Positions 9,322 to 19,785 of a stretch of DNA of 64,000 bases are shown here, one piece after another (the stretch's first letter is position 1; every line of letters starts with the position of its first letter). Both the position numbers and the translations under genes were made by a program. This DNA comes from Bradyrhizobium sp. CB82 (GTDB lineage Bacteria; Pseudomonadota; Alphaproteobacteria; Rhizobiales; Xanthobacteraceae). The stretch spans positions 5,027,001 to 5,091,000 of the forward strand of contig NZ_CP121650.1 of NCBI RefSeq assembly GCF_029714405.1. Direction: 5' to 3'. The notes under the pieces are model-generated. The model was not told the DNA's origin. It was given only the letters and a program-made list of their open reading frames with translations, and ran no database searches.

Positions 9322-9720
9322 TCACGAGCCGAAAATCACGTGATGCATGATGCGTCCCGGCAGCAGCGTGAACAACCCCGCGATCACCAGCGCGCCGGCG
9401 AATGTGAAGATCATGATGCGCCGATGATCGGCGACGCGGTGGGTGCGGGCCCGCCACACCGCGAGCGGCAGCATCGCGAGCGTGAAGATCGACAAAAGAT
9501 GGATCGGGCTGAACGGCCCGACCAGCCGGATCTGGTGGATCCAGAACGACGACGAGGCCACGATGGCCATCAGCACCACCCAGATCCAGCCGACGGTCCG
9601 GTGCGGCAGGGTGCCTTTGGGGGCGGCAAACTGGACGACGCCGAGCACGAAGGCGGCCATCGCCGCAAAGGCATGGAGCGGGACGGCGGGAGCTGCGTCA
9701 AGCAGTGGCGCGAGGGTCAT
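9322..9720 (-). CDS. DUF2306-type integral membrane protein
   Basis: 132 residues with four hydrophobic segments (about 15-33, 45-60, 70-88 and 105-125). The sequence GVVQFAAPKGTLPHRTVGWIWV followed by RLVGPFSPIHLLSIFTL and RVADHRRIMIFTFAGALVIAG matches the DUF2306 pattern: LHRxxGWxW, SxIHLLS and HRRxM, with several conserved His residues on the membrane edge. The biochemical role is unknown to me. It lies between gyrA and ssb on the same strand, 191 bases after ssb, with a possible CtrA box in that gap. Confidence 0.85.
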   Translation of the reverse strand: MTLAPLLDAAPAVPLHAFAAMAAFVLGVVQFAAPKGTLPHRTVGWIWVVLMAIVASSSFWIHQIRLVGPFSPIHLLSIFTLAMLPLAVWRARTHRVADHRRIMIFTFAGALVIAGLFTLLPGRIMHHVIFGS

Positions 9721-9772
9721 GGCTGCAGCGTCCCAGTTGCGCCCGCAGTTGGCGCAGGCGATGTAAATCGCA

Positions 9773-9787
9773 TTAACATGAAGTTAA
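9773..9787. promoter_or_regulatory. candidate CtrA-type box
   Basis: TTAA at 9773-9776, seven bases, then TTAA at 9784-9787, matching the TTAA-N7-TTAA core bound by the alphaproteobacterial cell-cycle regulator CtrA; the final C of the full consensus is a T here. It lies 53 bases upstream of the DUF2306 gene start. The same bases form an attaac / gttaat inverted repeat. One match in 64 kb can arise by chance. Confidence 0.35.
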
Positions 9788-9911
9788 TACCATTCACATC
9801 GCCCAACGTCCAATCCCTTGAGACACGACATTAGCCGAGCCCGCAAGAGACACGCTCCACCAGCCGGTTGATCGGAAATCCTGTCCTTCTGCACGAAGGC
9901 TCGCGACGTCC

Positions 9912-10403
9912 TCAGAACGGGATGTCGTCATCCATATCGCTGTTGCGGCCCCCGCCCGCGGCAACCGCGCGGCGCGGCGCACTGCCGACCGGGCTGCTGG
10001 AGCCGAAATCGCCGCCCGGCTCCTCGCCGAAGCTGCCACCTCCGCCGCCGCCACGGCCGTCGAGCATCGTGAGGTTGGAGTTGAAGCCCTGCAGCACCAC
10101 CTCGGTCGAGTATTTCTCGACGCCGCTCTGGTCGGTCCATTTGCGGGTCTGGAGCGCGCCTTCGACGTAAACTTTCGCGCCCTTCTTCAGATACTGTTCG
10201 GCAACCTTCGCGAGGCCCTCGTTGAAGATCACCACGCGGTGCCACTCGGTCTTTTCCTTGCGCTCACCGGTCGCCTTGTCCCGCCAGGTCTCCGATGTTG
10301 CGACGCTCAGATTGGCGATCGGCCGCCCGTCCTGGGTGCGGCGGATTTCCGGATCCTTGCCCAGATTTCCGACCAAAATGACCTTGTTGATGCTTCCCGC
10401 CAT
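9912..10403 (-). CDS. ssb: single-stranded DNA-binding protein
   Basis: 163 residues from the ATG at 10403, giving [22 protein letters not shown], the standard SSB opening; six upstream in-frame codons do not fit the family. The OB-fold runs to about residue 110 with [38 protein letters not shown] and [19 protein letters not shown] glycine-rich linker follows ([14 protein letters not shown]), then the acidic tip DDDIPF that binds partner proteins such as RecQ, PriA and polymerase III chi. It coats single-stranded DNA during replication and repair. Unlike uvrA, no GTTC-N7-GTTC box is visible upstream. Confidence 0.97.
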   Translation of the reverse strand: MAGSINKVILVGNLGKDPEIRRTQDGRPIANLSVATSETWRDKATGERKEKTEWHRVVIFNEGLAKVAEQYLKKGAKVYVEGALQTRKWTDQSGVEKYSTEVVLQGFNSNLTMLDGRGGGGGGSFGEEPGGDFGSSSPVGSAPRRAVAAGGGRNSDMDDDIPF

Positions 10404-10844
10404 CGCCGCTCTCCACTCCAAACTGCGAAATTGTTCGAAAAAAGCCGGAGCCGTGCCAAAACCGCTCGCTGCCGCCTGCTGAGGGACCCTATACGCTCGC
10501 AGGTGTCACCGAGCCCGCGGTCCCGCAGGTTATCCCCATATATAGCACCTGGCCCAGCAATGTTCCAGATTTGTTCCGGGATGGCGGATACGCCCGCAAC
10601 ATGAGGTTGCATGCCCCAGGAAATCATCGGAACCGCATGGAACTTTTCCGAGTTCCCGGCAAACGAAAATACCACTTAACGGTCATTAACTTAGGAACCG
10701 CGCAGTTCGCGCGCGACTGTTGCTTTTGGGAGACGGACTCCGCTGCCAAATCAGACTAGGCTCGGCGCGAGATTAATTCATTGGGCGTCGCGCCTGATTG
10801 ACCGCTTCGGGGACCAGAGAAGCGGCGTAGCCGGAGGGATTGAA
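10404..10844. other. gene-free region between ssb and the first porin gene
   Basis: 441 bases between divergent genes, so it must carry promoters for both. I see no convincing reading frame. Notable points are a TTAAC direct repeat (TTAAC at 10676-10680 and again at 10686-10690) and the ribosome-binding site ggaggg at 10833-10838 just before the porin ATG. Confidence 0.5.
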
Positions 10845-11606
10845 ATGAAGAAGATTTTGGTGGGGGCCATTGGTGCAGTTGCGCTGAGCCTGTCGGCTCC
10901 GGCGAGCGCGGCGGATCTCGCTGCACGTCCGTACGTAAAGGCTCCGCCCCCAGCGATCGCCGCGGTCTACGACTGGAGCGGCTTCTACATCGGCATCAAC
11001 GGCGGCGGCGGCTCGGCCCACAAGTGCTGGGACTTCGTCACGGTGACAGGCGCTCTCGTGGGCGAGGGTTGCCACAATGCGACCGGCGGCACGGTCGGTG
11101 GCCAGATCGGCTATCGCTGGCAGACCGGCCAGTGGGTGTTTGGTTTCGAGGGCCAAGGCAACTGGGCCGACTTCCGGGGCGACAACATCAGCCTCGCCTT
11201 CCCGGCGGACCGCAACCGCTCGCAAATCGACGCCTTCGGCCTGATCACCGGCCAGATCGGCTATGCCTGGAACAACGTGCTGTTCTACGTGAAGGGCGGC
11301 GGTGCGGTGGTCGGCGACAAGTACGACGTCTTTACCGCGCCGGGCTTCGTCGGTGCCGGCACCTTGGTGGCGTCGGCTCGCGAAACCCGTTGGGGCGGCA
11401 CGGTTGGCGCCGGCCTCGAATTCGGCTTTACACCGAACTGGTCCGTGGGCGTCGAGTACGACCACATCTTCCTCGGCCATCGCACGATCGGCTTCACGAC
11501 GCCCGGCGGCGTGTCGGCCGGAAGCGACCGGATCGGCCAGGACGTCGATATGGGCCTCGTCCGCCTGAACTACCGCTGGGGCGGCCCATTGGTCGCGAAG
11601 TACTGA
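10845..11606 (+). CDS. Omp25/31-family outer-membrane beta-barrel protein (first copy)
   Basis: 253 residues. Signal peptide MKKILVGAIGAVALSLSAPA with cleavage after ASA; the mature protein starts [12 protein letters not shown], typical of Rhizobiales Omp31/Omp25-like proteins. The rest is a small beta-barrel: DWSGFYIGINGGGGS, GGQIGYRWQTGQWVFGFEGQ, GQIGYAWNNVLFYVKGGG, GAGLEFGFTPNWSVGVEYDH and a last strand RLNYRWGGPLVAKY ending in an aromatic residue for BAM recognition. The ribosome-binding site ggaggg is seven bases before the ATG. A strong terminator follows. A close paralogue lies 236 bases downstream, so this is a tandem duplication. Role: structural outer-membrane protein, probably non-specific. 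Confidence 0.93.
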   Translation: MKKILVGAIGAVALSLSAPASAADLAARPYVKAPPPAIAAVYDWSGFYIGINGGGGSAHKCWDFVTVTGALVGEGCHNATGGTVGGQIGYRWQTGQWVFGFEGQGNWADFRGDNISLAFPADRNRSQIDAFGLITGQIGYAWNNVLFYVKGGGAVVGDKYDVFTAPGFVGAGTLVASARETRWGGTVGAGLEFGFTPNWSVGVEYDHIFLGHRTIGFTTPGGVSAGSDRIGQDVDMGLVRLNYRWGGPLVAKY

Positions 11607-11632
11607 TCTTCGCCAAAAGCTCCTCTGTTGAA

Positions 11633-11658
11633 AAGGCCGGCCTCGCGCCGGCCTTTTT
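11633..11658 (+). terminator. rho-independent terminator after first porin gene
   Basis: Stem ggccggc (11635-11641) / gccggcc (11647-11653) with loop ctcgc, followed by five T (11654-11658). The 27-base sequence is repeated identically after the second porin gene. Confidence 0.92.
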
Positions 11659-11842
11659 GCTGCGCGGGTGCGGCCAACATGAATAGGTCAGTCATCCTCA
11701 CACATTTTCCGCATGGTGTTGCATCTCGGGTACACAACTAGGAGCTTCGCTGGTGTAAGCACGCCATCAATTGGATCATAGCGTCCGATGCCCTTCCCGA
11801 GGGAAGGCAAAAACAGAAACTGGGACTGGGATAATTCAGAAA

Positions 11843-12601
11843 ATGAAGAAGGTTTTGTTGGCTTCGGCCAGTTTGTTCGCACTCAGCACGTTCGCGCCGG
11901 CCATGGCTGCCGATCTGGCGGCCCGCCCGTACACCAAGGCACCCATCGCTCCGGTTGCCGTCTATGACTGGACTGGATTCTATATCGGCCTCAACGCGGG
12001 CGGTGGCTCGAGCCACAATTGCTGGGATCTGATCAATGTCGGCGGTGTCGCCGGCGGTCCGGTGGCTGAAGGCTGCCACGACGCTACCGGCGGCATGGTC
12101 GGTGGCCAGGTCGGCTATCGCTGGCACGCCACGAACTGGGTGTTCGGCCTCGAAGCCCAGGGCGACTGGGCCGATCTCAAGGGGTCGAACACGAGCTTGG
12201 CGTTGGGTGGCATCGGTGCGAACAACACCAAGATCGACGCGATCGGCCTGTTCACCGGTCAGGTCGGCTACGCCTGGAGCAGCGTGCTCTGGTACGTGAA
12301 GGGCGGCGCTGCCGTCACGCACAACAAGTACCGCGGCACCTTCGTCGGAACCGGCACCGAGTTCGACAGCGCTAGCGAAACGCGCTGGGGTGCGGCGGTC
12401 GGCACCGGAGTTGAGTTCGGCTTTGCGCCGAACTGGTCGGTGGCGGTCGAGTACGACCACCTGTTCATGGACAAGCGGGACGTCACCTTCCCTGCGACCG
12501 CATTTACAGCCTCCCGCATCGACACCATCAAGCAGGACGTCGACATGGCCACGGTACGCGTGAACTACCGCTTCGGCGGCCCGGTGATCGCGAAGTACTG
12601 A
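11843..12601 (+). CDS. Omp25/31-family outer-membrane beta-barrel protein (second copy)
   Basis: 252 residues from the ATG at 11843, which yields the signal peptide [20 protein letters not shown] (cleavage after AMA) and the mature start [12 protein letters not shown]. The frame is open 24 codons further up, but those are not signal-like. The barrel follows the first copy strand for strand: [78 protein letters not shown] and [15 protein letters not shown]. Differences lie mainly in the surface loops, for example [12 protein letters not shown] and [11 protein letters not shown]. It has its own upstream gap of 236 bases and its own terminator, so it is a separate transcription unit. Interposed between ssb and uvrA. 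Confidence 0.93.
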   Translation: MKKVLLASASLFALSTFAPAMAADLAARPYTKAPIAPVAVYDWTGFYIGLNAGGGSSHNCWDLINVGGVAGGPVAEGCHDATGGMVGGQVGYRWHATNWVFGLEAQGDWADLKGSNTSLALGGIGANNTKIDAIGLFTGQVGYAWSSVLWYVKGGAAVTHNKYRGTFVGTGTEFDSASETRWGAAVGTGVEFGFAPNWSVAVEYDHLFMDKRDVTFPATAFTASRIDTIKQDVDMATVRVNYRFGGPVIAKY

Positions 12602-12629
12602 GCTTCGCAGACGATCGATTCTCGACGGG

Positions 12630-12655
12630 AAGGCCGGCCTCGCGCCGGCCTTTTT
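12630..12655 (+). terminator. rho-independent terminator after second porin gene
   Basis: Stem ggccggc (12632-12638) / gccggcc (12644-12650), loop ctcgc, then five T. Same sequence as the terminator at 11633-11658, so the duplication that made the porin pair included the terminator. Confidence 0.92.
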
Positions 12656-12755
12656 GTTTGTTCCGGACGCGCACGCCGCGCCGACTCCTGCCACGTCCTG
12701 CCAGCGCGCCAACAATCCGTTGACGATTCGCAACTCGCACTGGAAATCCGCCCTC

Positions 12756-12770
12756 GTTCTTCCTACGTTC
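12756..12770 (+). promoter_or_regulatory. LexA (SOS) box upstream of uvrA
   Basis: GTTC at 12756-12759, seven bases (TTCCTAC), GTTC at 12767-12770: an exact match to the alphaproteobacterial LexA operator GTTC-N7-GTTC. It lies 112 bases before the uvrA start and 100 bases after the porin terminator, where a uvrA promoter is expected. uvrA is a standard SOS gene, which supports the call. Confidence 0.85.
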
Positions 12771-12846
12771 GCAGCACCCATTGGCGTCCATCCCCGGTTC
12801 CGGGCGAAGGCGCGCCTGAACGCCGGCGCGCGCAGCGCCCGTGGGT

Positions 12847-12873
12847 ATTTCCTTTGGGAATTTTCCTTGGGGA
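12847..12873 (+). repeat. short purine/pyrimidine repeat in the uvrA leader
   Basis: tttcctttgggaattttcct followed by tgggg: two units resembling GGGAANTTTTCCTT. Similar to the longer array before xthA at 58126-58198. It sits just before the uvrA start codon, within the untranslated leader. Confidence 0.4.
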
Positions 12874-12881
12874 CCACCAGG

Positions 12882-15857
<2,976 letters not shown>

Positions 15858-15864
15858 GCCTGCT

Positions 15865-16377
15865 TCATACAGCGACGGGGGCCAAAAACTCCGGCGACAC
15901 GAGGTCTGTCAGCCACACGCCGTTATCTGCACGATAAAACTTGAAGCCTTGCGCATGCATTGCGGTGGCATCGACCTTGAAGATGTATGGCTTTCCGTGG
16001 CGCTGACCGACGCGTCGCGCGGTCTCCTCGTCACTGGATAGATGTACCTGTTGGCGCGCTTGCGGCTTCAGGCCCTCTGCCAGGATCGCTTCCACAAACC
16101 GCGTTGCCGTGCCGTGAAACAGCACCGGCGGCGGGGCGGCACGAACGCGGAGCCCGTCGGGTGACACGGAAAATCGCTTCTTGTCGCTGGTTGCCACGAC
16201 ATGCAGCAGGTCATCTCGGCCGAACGTCGTGCCGGCCACATTAGCCTTTTCGATCAGCACATCGATGTCGGCCCACCCCTCGGCATCAAGCGTGAGCCCT
16301 ATCTGATCCGGCTGGTGCCGCAGCACGAAGCTCAAGAATTTGCAGAGTTGGACCTGATCCATTGGCAATCTATTCAT
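15865..16377 (-). CDS. kptA: RNA 2'-phosphotransferase (Tpt1/KptA family)
   Basis: Removes an internal RNA 2'-phosphate by transfer to NAD+, releasing ADP-ribose 1'',2''-cyclic phosphate. Catalytic residues match the family: Arg20-His21 in LSFVLRHQP, Arg68 in DKKRFSV, and Arg126 in VGQRHGKP; also FHGTATRFVEAI and the NGVWLTD end. The start at 16377 (MNRLPMDQVQLCKF, 170 residues) was chosen for the gaagg seven to twelve bases upstream; an ATG seven codons earlier (16398) is possible. In yeast the enzyme finishes tRNA splicing, but bacteria lack that pathway, so its substrate here is unknown; repair or RNA damage is often proposed. Convergent with uvrA. Confidence 0.93.
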   Translation of the reverse strand: MNRLPMDQVQLCKFLSFVLRHQPDQIGLTLDAEGWADIDVLIEKANVAGTTFGRDDLLHVVATSDKKRFSVSPDGLRVRAAPPPVLFHGTATRFVEAILAEGLKPQARQQVHLSSDEETARRVGQRHGKPYIFKVDATAMHAQGFKFYRADNGVWLTDLVSPEFLAPVAV

Positions 16378-16435
16378 CCTTGCCACCTTCTTGTACATCT
16401 CAGATTGACCCGCGACGAGACTTCTTTCCTGAGAG

Positions 16436-17077
16436 ATGCCCTACTCCCTCGCAATCTTCGATCTCGACGGCACGCTCGCCGACAGCTTCCCCTGGTTTCT
16501 GCGCACCATCAACGACGTCGCCGACCGCTTCGGCTTTCGCCGTGTGACGGATGAGGAGATCGAGGGGTTGCGGCATGCTTCGACCCGCGAGATCCTCAAC
16601 CACCTCGAGGTGCCCTTGTGGAAGCTGCCGGCGATCGCGCGGCATGCGCGGCGGCTGAAGGCGGAGGCAACGGCGGAGATTTCCCTGTTCGCCGGCGTCG
16701 AGGCCATGCTGCAGACGCTTTCGGCAAGCGGCGTGCAGCTCGCACTGGTGACCTCGGACAGCGAAGCCAATGCGCGCGAGAAGTTGGGCGCGGCAGCTAA
16801 CCTGTTCGCGCATTTCGACTGCGCCGCTTCGCTGTTCGGCAAGCCCGCCAAATTCCGCCGGGTCATCCGCCGCTCCGGCGTGCGGCCGGCAGAGGTGATC
16901 GCGATCGGCGACGAGGTCCGCGATATCGAAGCGGCGCGCGCGGTGGGGACTGCGAGCGGCGCGGTGTGCTGGGGGTATGCGGCGCCGGCGGCGCTCAGGG
17001 CGCACGGGCCTGACCACACGTTCGAGCGGATGGACGAGATTGCGGATGTGCTATGTCGGTCTCCGCCAAAGGCCTGA
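16436..17077 (+). CDS. HAD-superfamily phosphatase, phosphoglycolate-phosphatase-like
   Basis: 213 residues. HAD motif I is at the N-terminus (FDLDGTLADSFPWFLRTIN, nucleophile Asp9), motif II is LALVTSDS, motif III is the Lys in GKPAKFRRV, and motif IV is IAIGDEVRDIEAA. An alpha-helical cap lies between motifs I and II, as in Gph-type enzymes. Cytoplasmic. Substrate not certain; 2-phosphoglycolate or another small phosphate ester is likely. Divergent from kptA, and 35 bases before the nucleoside hydrolase gene on the same strand, so the two may be co-transcribed. Confidence 0.88.
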   Translation: MPYSLAIFDLDGTLADSFPWFLRTINDVADRFGFRRVTDEEIEGLRHASTREILNHLEVPLWKLPAIARHARRLKAEATAEISLFAGVEAMLQTLSASGVQLALVTSDSEANAREKLGAAANLFAHFDCAASLFGKPAKFRRVIRRSGVRPAEVIAIGDEVRDIEAARAVGTASGAVCWGYAAPAALRAHGPDHTFERMDEIADVLCRSPPKA

Positions 17078-17112
17078 TTTCGAGAACCTGAGAGCGAACC
17101 GGGGAGACGGTG

Positions 17113-18036
17113 ATGGCAATCACGGAAACCGCCCGTTTGAGGCTGCTGGAGCCGCCTGTCGGCAAACTGCGCGTCGTGCTCGACACCGATACCTACAACG
17201 AAATCGACGATCAGTTCGCGCTCGTCCAGATGCTGCTCTCGAAGGAGCGCTTCGACGTCGAGGCGATCTACGCCGCCCCGTTCTTCAACGAGCGCTCGGA
17301 CAGCCCGGGCCATGGCATGGAGCTGAGCTATCAGGAAATCCTGCGCCTGCTGGAGCGTCTGAACGTTTCGCCTGACGGCCTGGTTCATCGCGGCGTCACC
17401 GACTATGTCGGCCCCCGAAAGGAAGCCCGCGAGGCGCCGGCGGTCGATGACATGATCGCGCGAGCGCGGGCCGGATCGCCCGACAAGCCGCTCTACGTCG
17501 TTGCCATCGGTGCCGTCAGCAACGTTGCGTCGGCGCTCCTCAAAGCGCCCGATATCATGGATCGTGTCGTGGTCGTGTGGCTTGGCGGCCATGCGCTGGA
17601 ATGGCCGCACACGATCGAGTTCAATCTCAAGCAGGATGTCGGCGGCGCCCAGGTGCTGTTCGACAGCGGCGTTCCGCTGGTGCTCGTGCCGTGCAAAGGC
17701 GTCACCTCACATCTTCACTCGACCGTGCCGGAGATCGAGCGTTACGTCGAACCGCACGGCAGCATCGGCGCGTTCCTGGCGATGCGCTTCAAGGACCACG
17801 CGTCCGATCACCTCGGCTGGTCGAAGGAAATCTGGGACATGGTGCCGGTCGGCTGGCTCCTGAACCCCGTGTGGGCACCGAGCGTGATCATCCCGGCGCC
17901 TATTGTGACCGAGCAGATGACGTGGAGCACCGATCGCAGGCGACATGCGATCAGGTATGTGACGTACGTGGATCGGAATCCGATTCTGAGGGACTTTTTT
18001 CTGAAACTGAAGGCGTTTGCCGCGCAAAACGCGTAG
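17113..18036 (+). CDS. inosine/uridine-preferring nucleoside hydrolase family protein
   Basis: 307 residues from the ATG at 17113, which has ggggag six bases upstream. The Ca2+-binding aspartate motif of the family is DTDTYNEIDDQFAL (from residue 24). Further family segments are VAIGAVSNVASALLKAPD and VVVVWLGGHALEWPHTIEFN, where the last His/Glu/Asn region lines the sugar site. Members hydrolyse the N-glycosidic bond of ribonucleosides for salvage. No signal peptide, so cytoplasmic. The C-terminus (WSTDRRRHAIRYVTYVDRNPI) is less conserved, so the exact substrate is open. It follows the HAD phosphatase gene closely; together they could act on nucleotide breakdown products. Confidence 0.87.
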   Translation: MAITETARLRLLEPPVGKLRVVLDTDTYNEIDDQFALVQMLLSKERFDVEAIYAAPFFNERSDSPGHGMELSYQEILRLLERLNVSPDGLVHRGVTDYVGPRKEAREAPAVDDMIARARAGSPDKPLYVVAIGAVSNVASALLKAPDIMDRVVVVWLGGHALEWPHTIEFNLKQDVGGAQVLFDSGVPLVLVPCKGVTSHLHSTVPEIERYVEPHGSIGAFLAMRFKDHASDHLGWSKEIWDMVPVGWLLNPVWAPSVIIPAPIVTEQMTWSTDRRRHAIRYVTYVDRNPILRDFFLKLKAFAAQNA

Positions 18037-18064
18037 TTCGTGATGCCCAGTGCGTCGTGTCGCC

Positions 18065-18820
18065 CTACTCGTCCTGGAGCGCTGCGTCGATGAATCCGGC
18101 CGGATCGTCGCAGAACTCGCGCATCACCTTGAAATGGTCCGTCTCCCGCAACGTTGCCGGCGCCAGTCCGGCTTTGGTCAGTCGCAACAGGGTCGCATTG
18201 GGATAGGCCATCAGCATCGGCGCGTGCGTAGCCATGATGACCTGGCAGATGCGGGAGTCCTCCATGCGCCGCAGCAGCTTCAGGAATTCGATCTGCCGTG
18301 CCGGCGAGAGTGCCGACTCCGGCTCGTCGAAAATGAAGATGCCCTGGCGCTGGCAGCGCTCTTCGAAGAAGCGCAGAAAGCCTTCACCGTGGGAATAGGA
18401 CAGAAAATCGGGAGGCTCGGTCGAGACCTCGTCGAGATATCGTGCAACGGAAAAGAACGTCTCTGCGCGAAAGAACCAGCCGTTGGTGATCTTCGGCAAC
18501 CAGCCGGCGCGAAGCGCGACCGACAATTCGCCGCCCATGATTTCCATCGCGTTGGAATGATCGACAGCGCGATAGCCCTTGCCTCCGCCCGCATCGTCAT
18601 AGCCGGCAACCGCCGCAATGCCCTCCAAGATCGTCGACTTGCCGGTGCCGTTCTCGCCGACGATGATGGTGATCGCGGTGTCGAAGCTGAGATCGAACTC
18701 TTCGTTGAAAATCGGCAAGCAGTAAGGATAGGCTTCCCAATCCGGCACCAGCGAGCGGTCCAGCCAGACGCGCCTGAGGTAGGGCGCGGGCAGCCTTATA
18801 TCGCGATTCCGTCCACGCAT
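18065..18820 (-). CDS. orphan AAA ATPase (RecF/SbcC-like head domain)
   Basis: 251 residues from the ATG at 18820, chosen for the gaggagtggag just upstream. Walker A is VGENGTGKSTILEGI (from residue 54), Walker B is GIFIFDEPESALSPARQIEFL, and a switch histidine lies in VIMATHAPMLMAYPNA. A short lid replaces the long coiled coil of SMC/RecN proteins (signature-like SYSHGEGFLRFFEE). Such single-domain ATPases are common near mobile or defence loci, but no nuclease or toxin partner gene is adjacent here: the neighbours are a convergent nucleoside hydrolase and a PPC-domain gene. Substrate unknown. Confidence 0.82.
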   Translation of the reverse strand: MRGRNRDIRLPAPYLRRVWLDRSLVPDWEAYPYCLPIFNEEFDLSFDTAITIIVGENGTGKSTILEGIAAVAGYDDAGGGKGYRAVDHSNAMEIMGGELSVALRAGWLPKITNGWFFRAETFFSVARYLDEVSTEPPDFLSYSHGEGFLRFFEERCQRQGIFIFDEPESALSPARQIEFLKLLRRMEDSRICQVIMATHAPMLMAYPNATLLRLTKAGLAPATLRETDHFKVMREFCDDPAGFIDAALQDE

Positions 18821-18915
18821 CTCCACTCCTCCCCGTTGACACCTCCACGGAACATAACAGGAACAATTGCGCTGGGGAAGTAGTATCAACCGACCGCCGC
18901 AAGCCCAGGTCGCGC

Positions 18916-19776
18916 CTAGTCCAGCACTTCCAGCACCAGTTCCATGGTCATCAGCACGGGATTGTCGCCGCGGACCAGGCGGCCCTCGGCGAGGCCGCCG
19001 GTGTAGTCGACCAGGGCAACATCGAGCTCCGCCTCCAGCGCACCGGAGCGTCCCGACGCGATTGTACCGGTCGTCACAGCCAGCTCGGTCGCAAAGGGCT
19101 CGGTCACGCCGCCATGGGTGAAGCGCGCGCCGATGGTCGAGCCGACGCCGCCATGGATCTTCGCATGCCTGATCCCGTGCCCACGGCAGAAGCCTTCGAG
19201 CGCCCCTGCGAAGTCCTGGTTTGGCCGCAGCCGCAATGCGAAGGCGCGGGCAGTCGTGCGTGCGCCGGTCGCGCGCGAGTTCAGCGGTCCGAACAGCTTG
19301 AAGTTGGTCTCAGGGTCAGGCTCCGCCGTGAACATCGCGCCGTCGATGCCGAACGCTGCGACCTCGAACGATTCGGCGACGACAGTCTCCTCCGGCAGCA
19401 TGTGGCCGCCGTTGGCGCGACCGTCCGCCTCGGTCCAGAGCCCATGGCAGTGAAAATACGACGCGCCGTCGCGCCTGCCCAGCGTCAGGCTGCCGAGCCG
19501 CAAGCGCGTCACATCCTGGGGACGAAAGGTCTCGCTGTAGAACGCGGCGTTTTCGCCGGTCTTCGACAGCGCCGGCATCACGTAAGCGAACGGGCCGAGC
19601 GCGCCGTGCCCGAAATTGAGCACGCCGCCGGAAAAGCCCTCCGCCGCAAAGCCGCGGCGCGCGGCTTCAAGCAACGGCATGCCGGCCTCGAGCCTGAACG
19701 CGAAGGCCCGCCCCCTCGCCTCCACCCACTGGATACGCTCCGCGACCGGTTCGCCCGGCTGCTTGATGCTCCGCAT
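18916..19776 (-). CDS. PPC-domain (DUF296) protein with two domains
   Basis: 286 residues holding two PPC/DUF296 domains, about 20-155 and 180-286. Domain 1 keeps the metal-binding histidines in SYFHCHGLWTEADGRANGGH (His109, His111, His125). In domain 2 the aligned positions are Glu250, Asp252 and Arg266, so it has probably lost the metal site. PPC proteins are trimeric; bacterial ones are of unclear function, though they are sometimes annotated as DNA-binding because of plant AT-hook fusions. No AT-hook here. Nine bases downstream of the acyl-CoA ligase gene on the same strand, so co-transcription and a metabolic role are likely. Confidence 0.82.
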   Translation of the reverse strand: MRSIKQPGEPVAERIQWVEARGRAFAFRLEAGMPLLEAARRGFAAEGFSGGVLNFGHGALGPFAYVMPALSKTGENAAFYSETFRPQDVTRLRLGSLTLGRRDGASYFHCHGLWTEADGRANGGHMLPEETVVAESFEVAAFGIDGAMFTAEPDPETNFKLFGPLNSRATGARTTARAFALRLRPNQDFAGALEGFCRGHGIRHAKIHGGVGSTIGARFTHGGVTEPFATELAVTTGTIASGRSGALEAELDVALVDYTGGLAEGRLVRGDNPVLMTMELVLEVLD

Positions 19777-19785
19777 GATCAGCGC

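Noticed and set aside
10628..10641. GAAC-N6-GAAC upstream of the first porin gene as a second LexA box
   Set aside because: The spacer is six bases, not seven; LexA in alphaproteobacteria needs the eleven-base period.
10676..10690. TTAAC direct repeat as a CtrA site before the first porin gene
   Set aside because: TTAA spacing is six bases rather than seven, so it does not fit the consensus.
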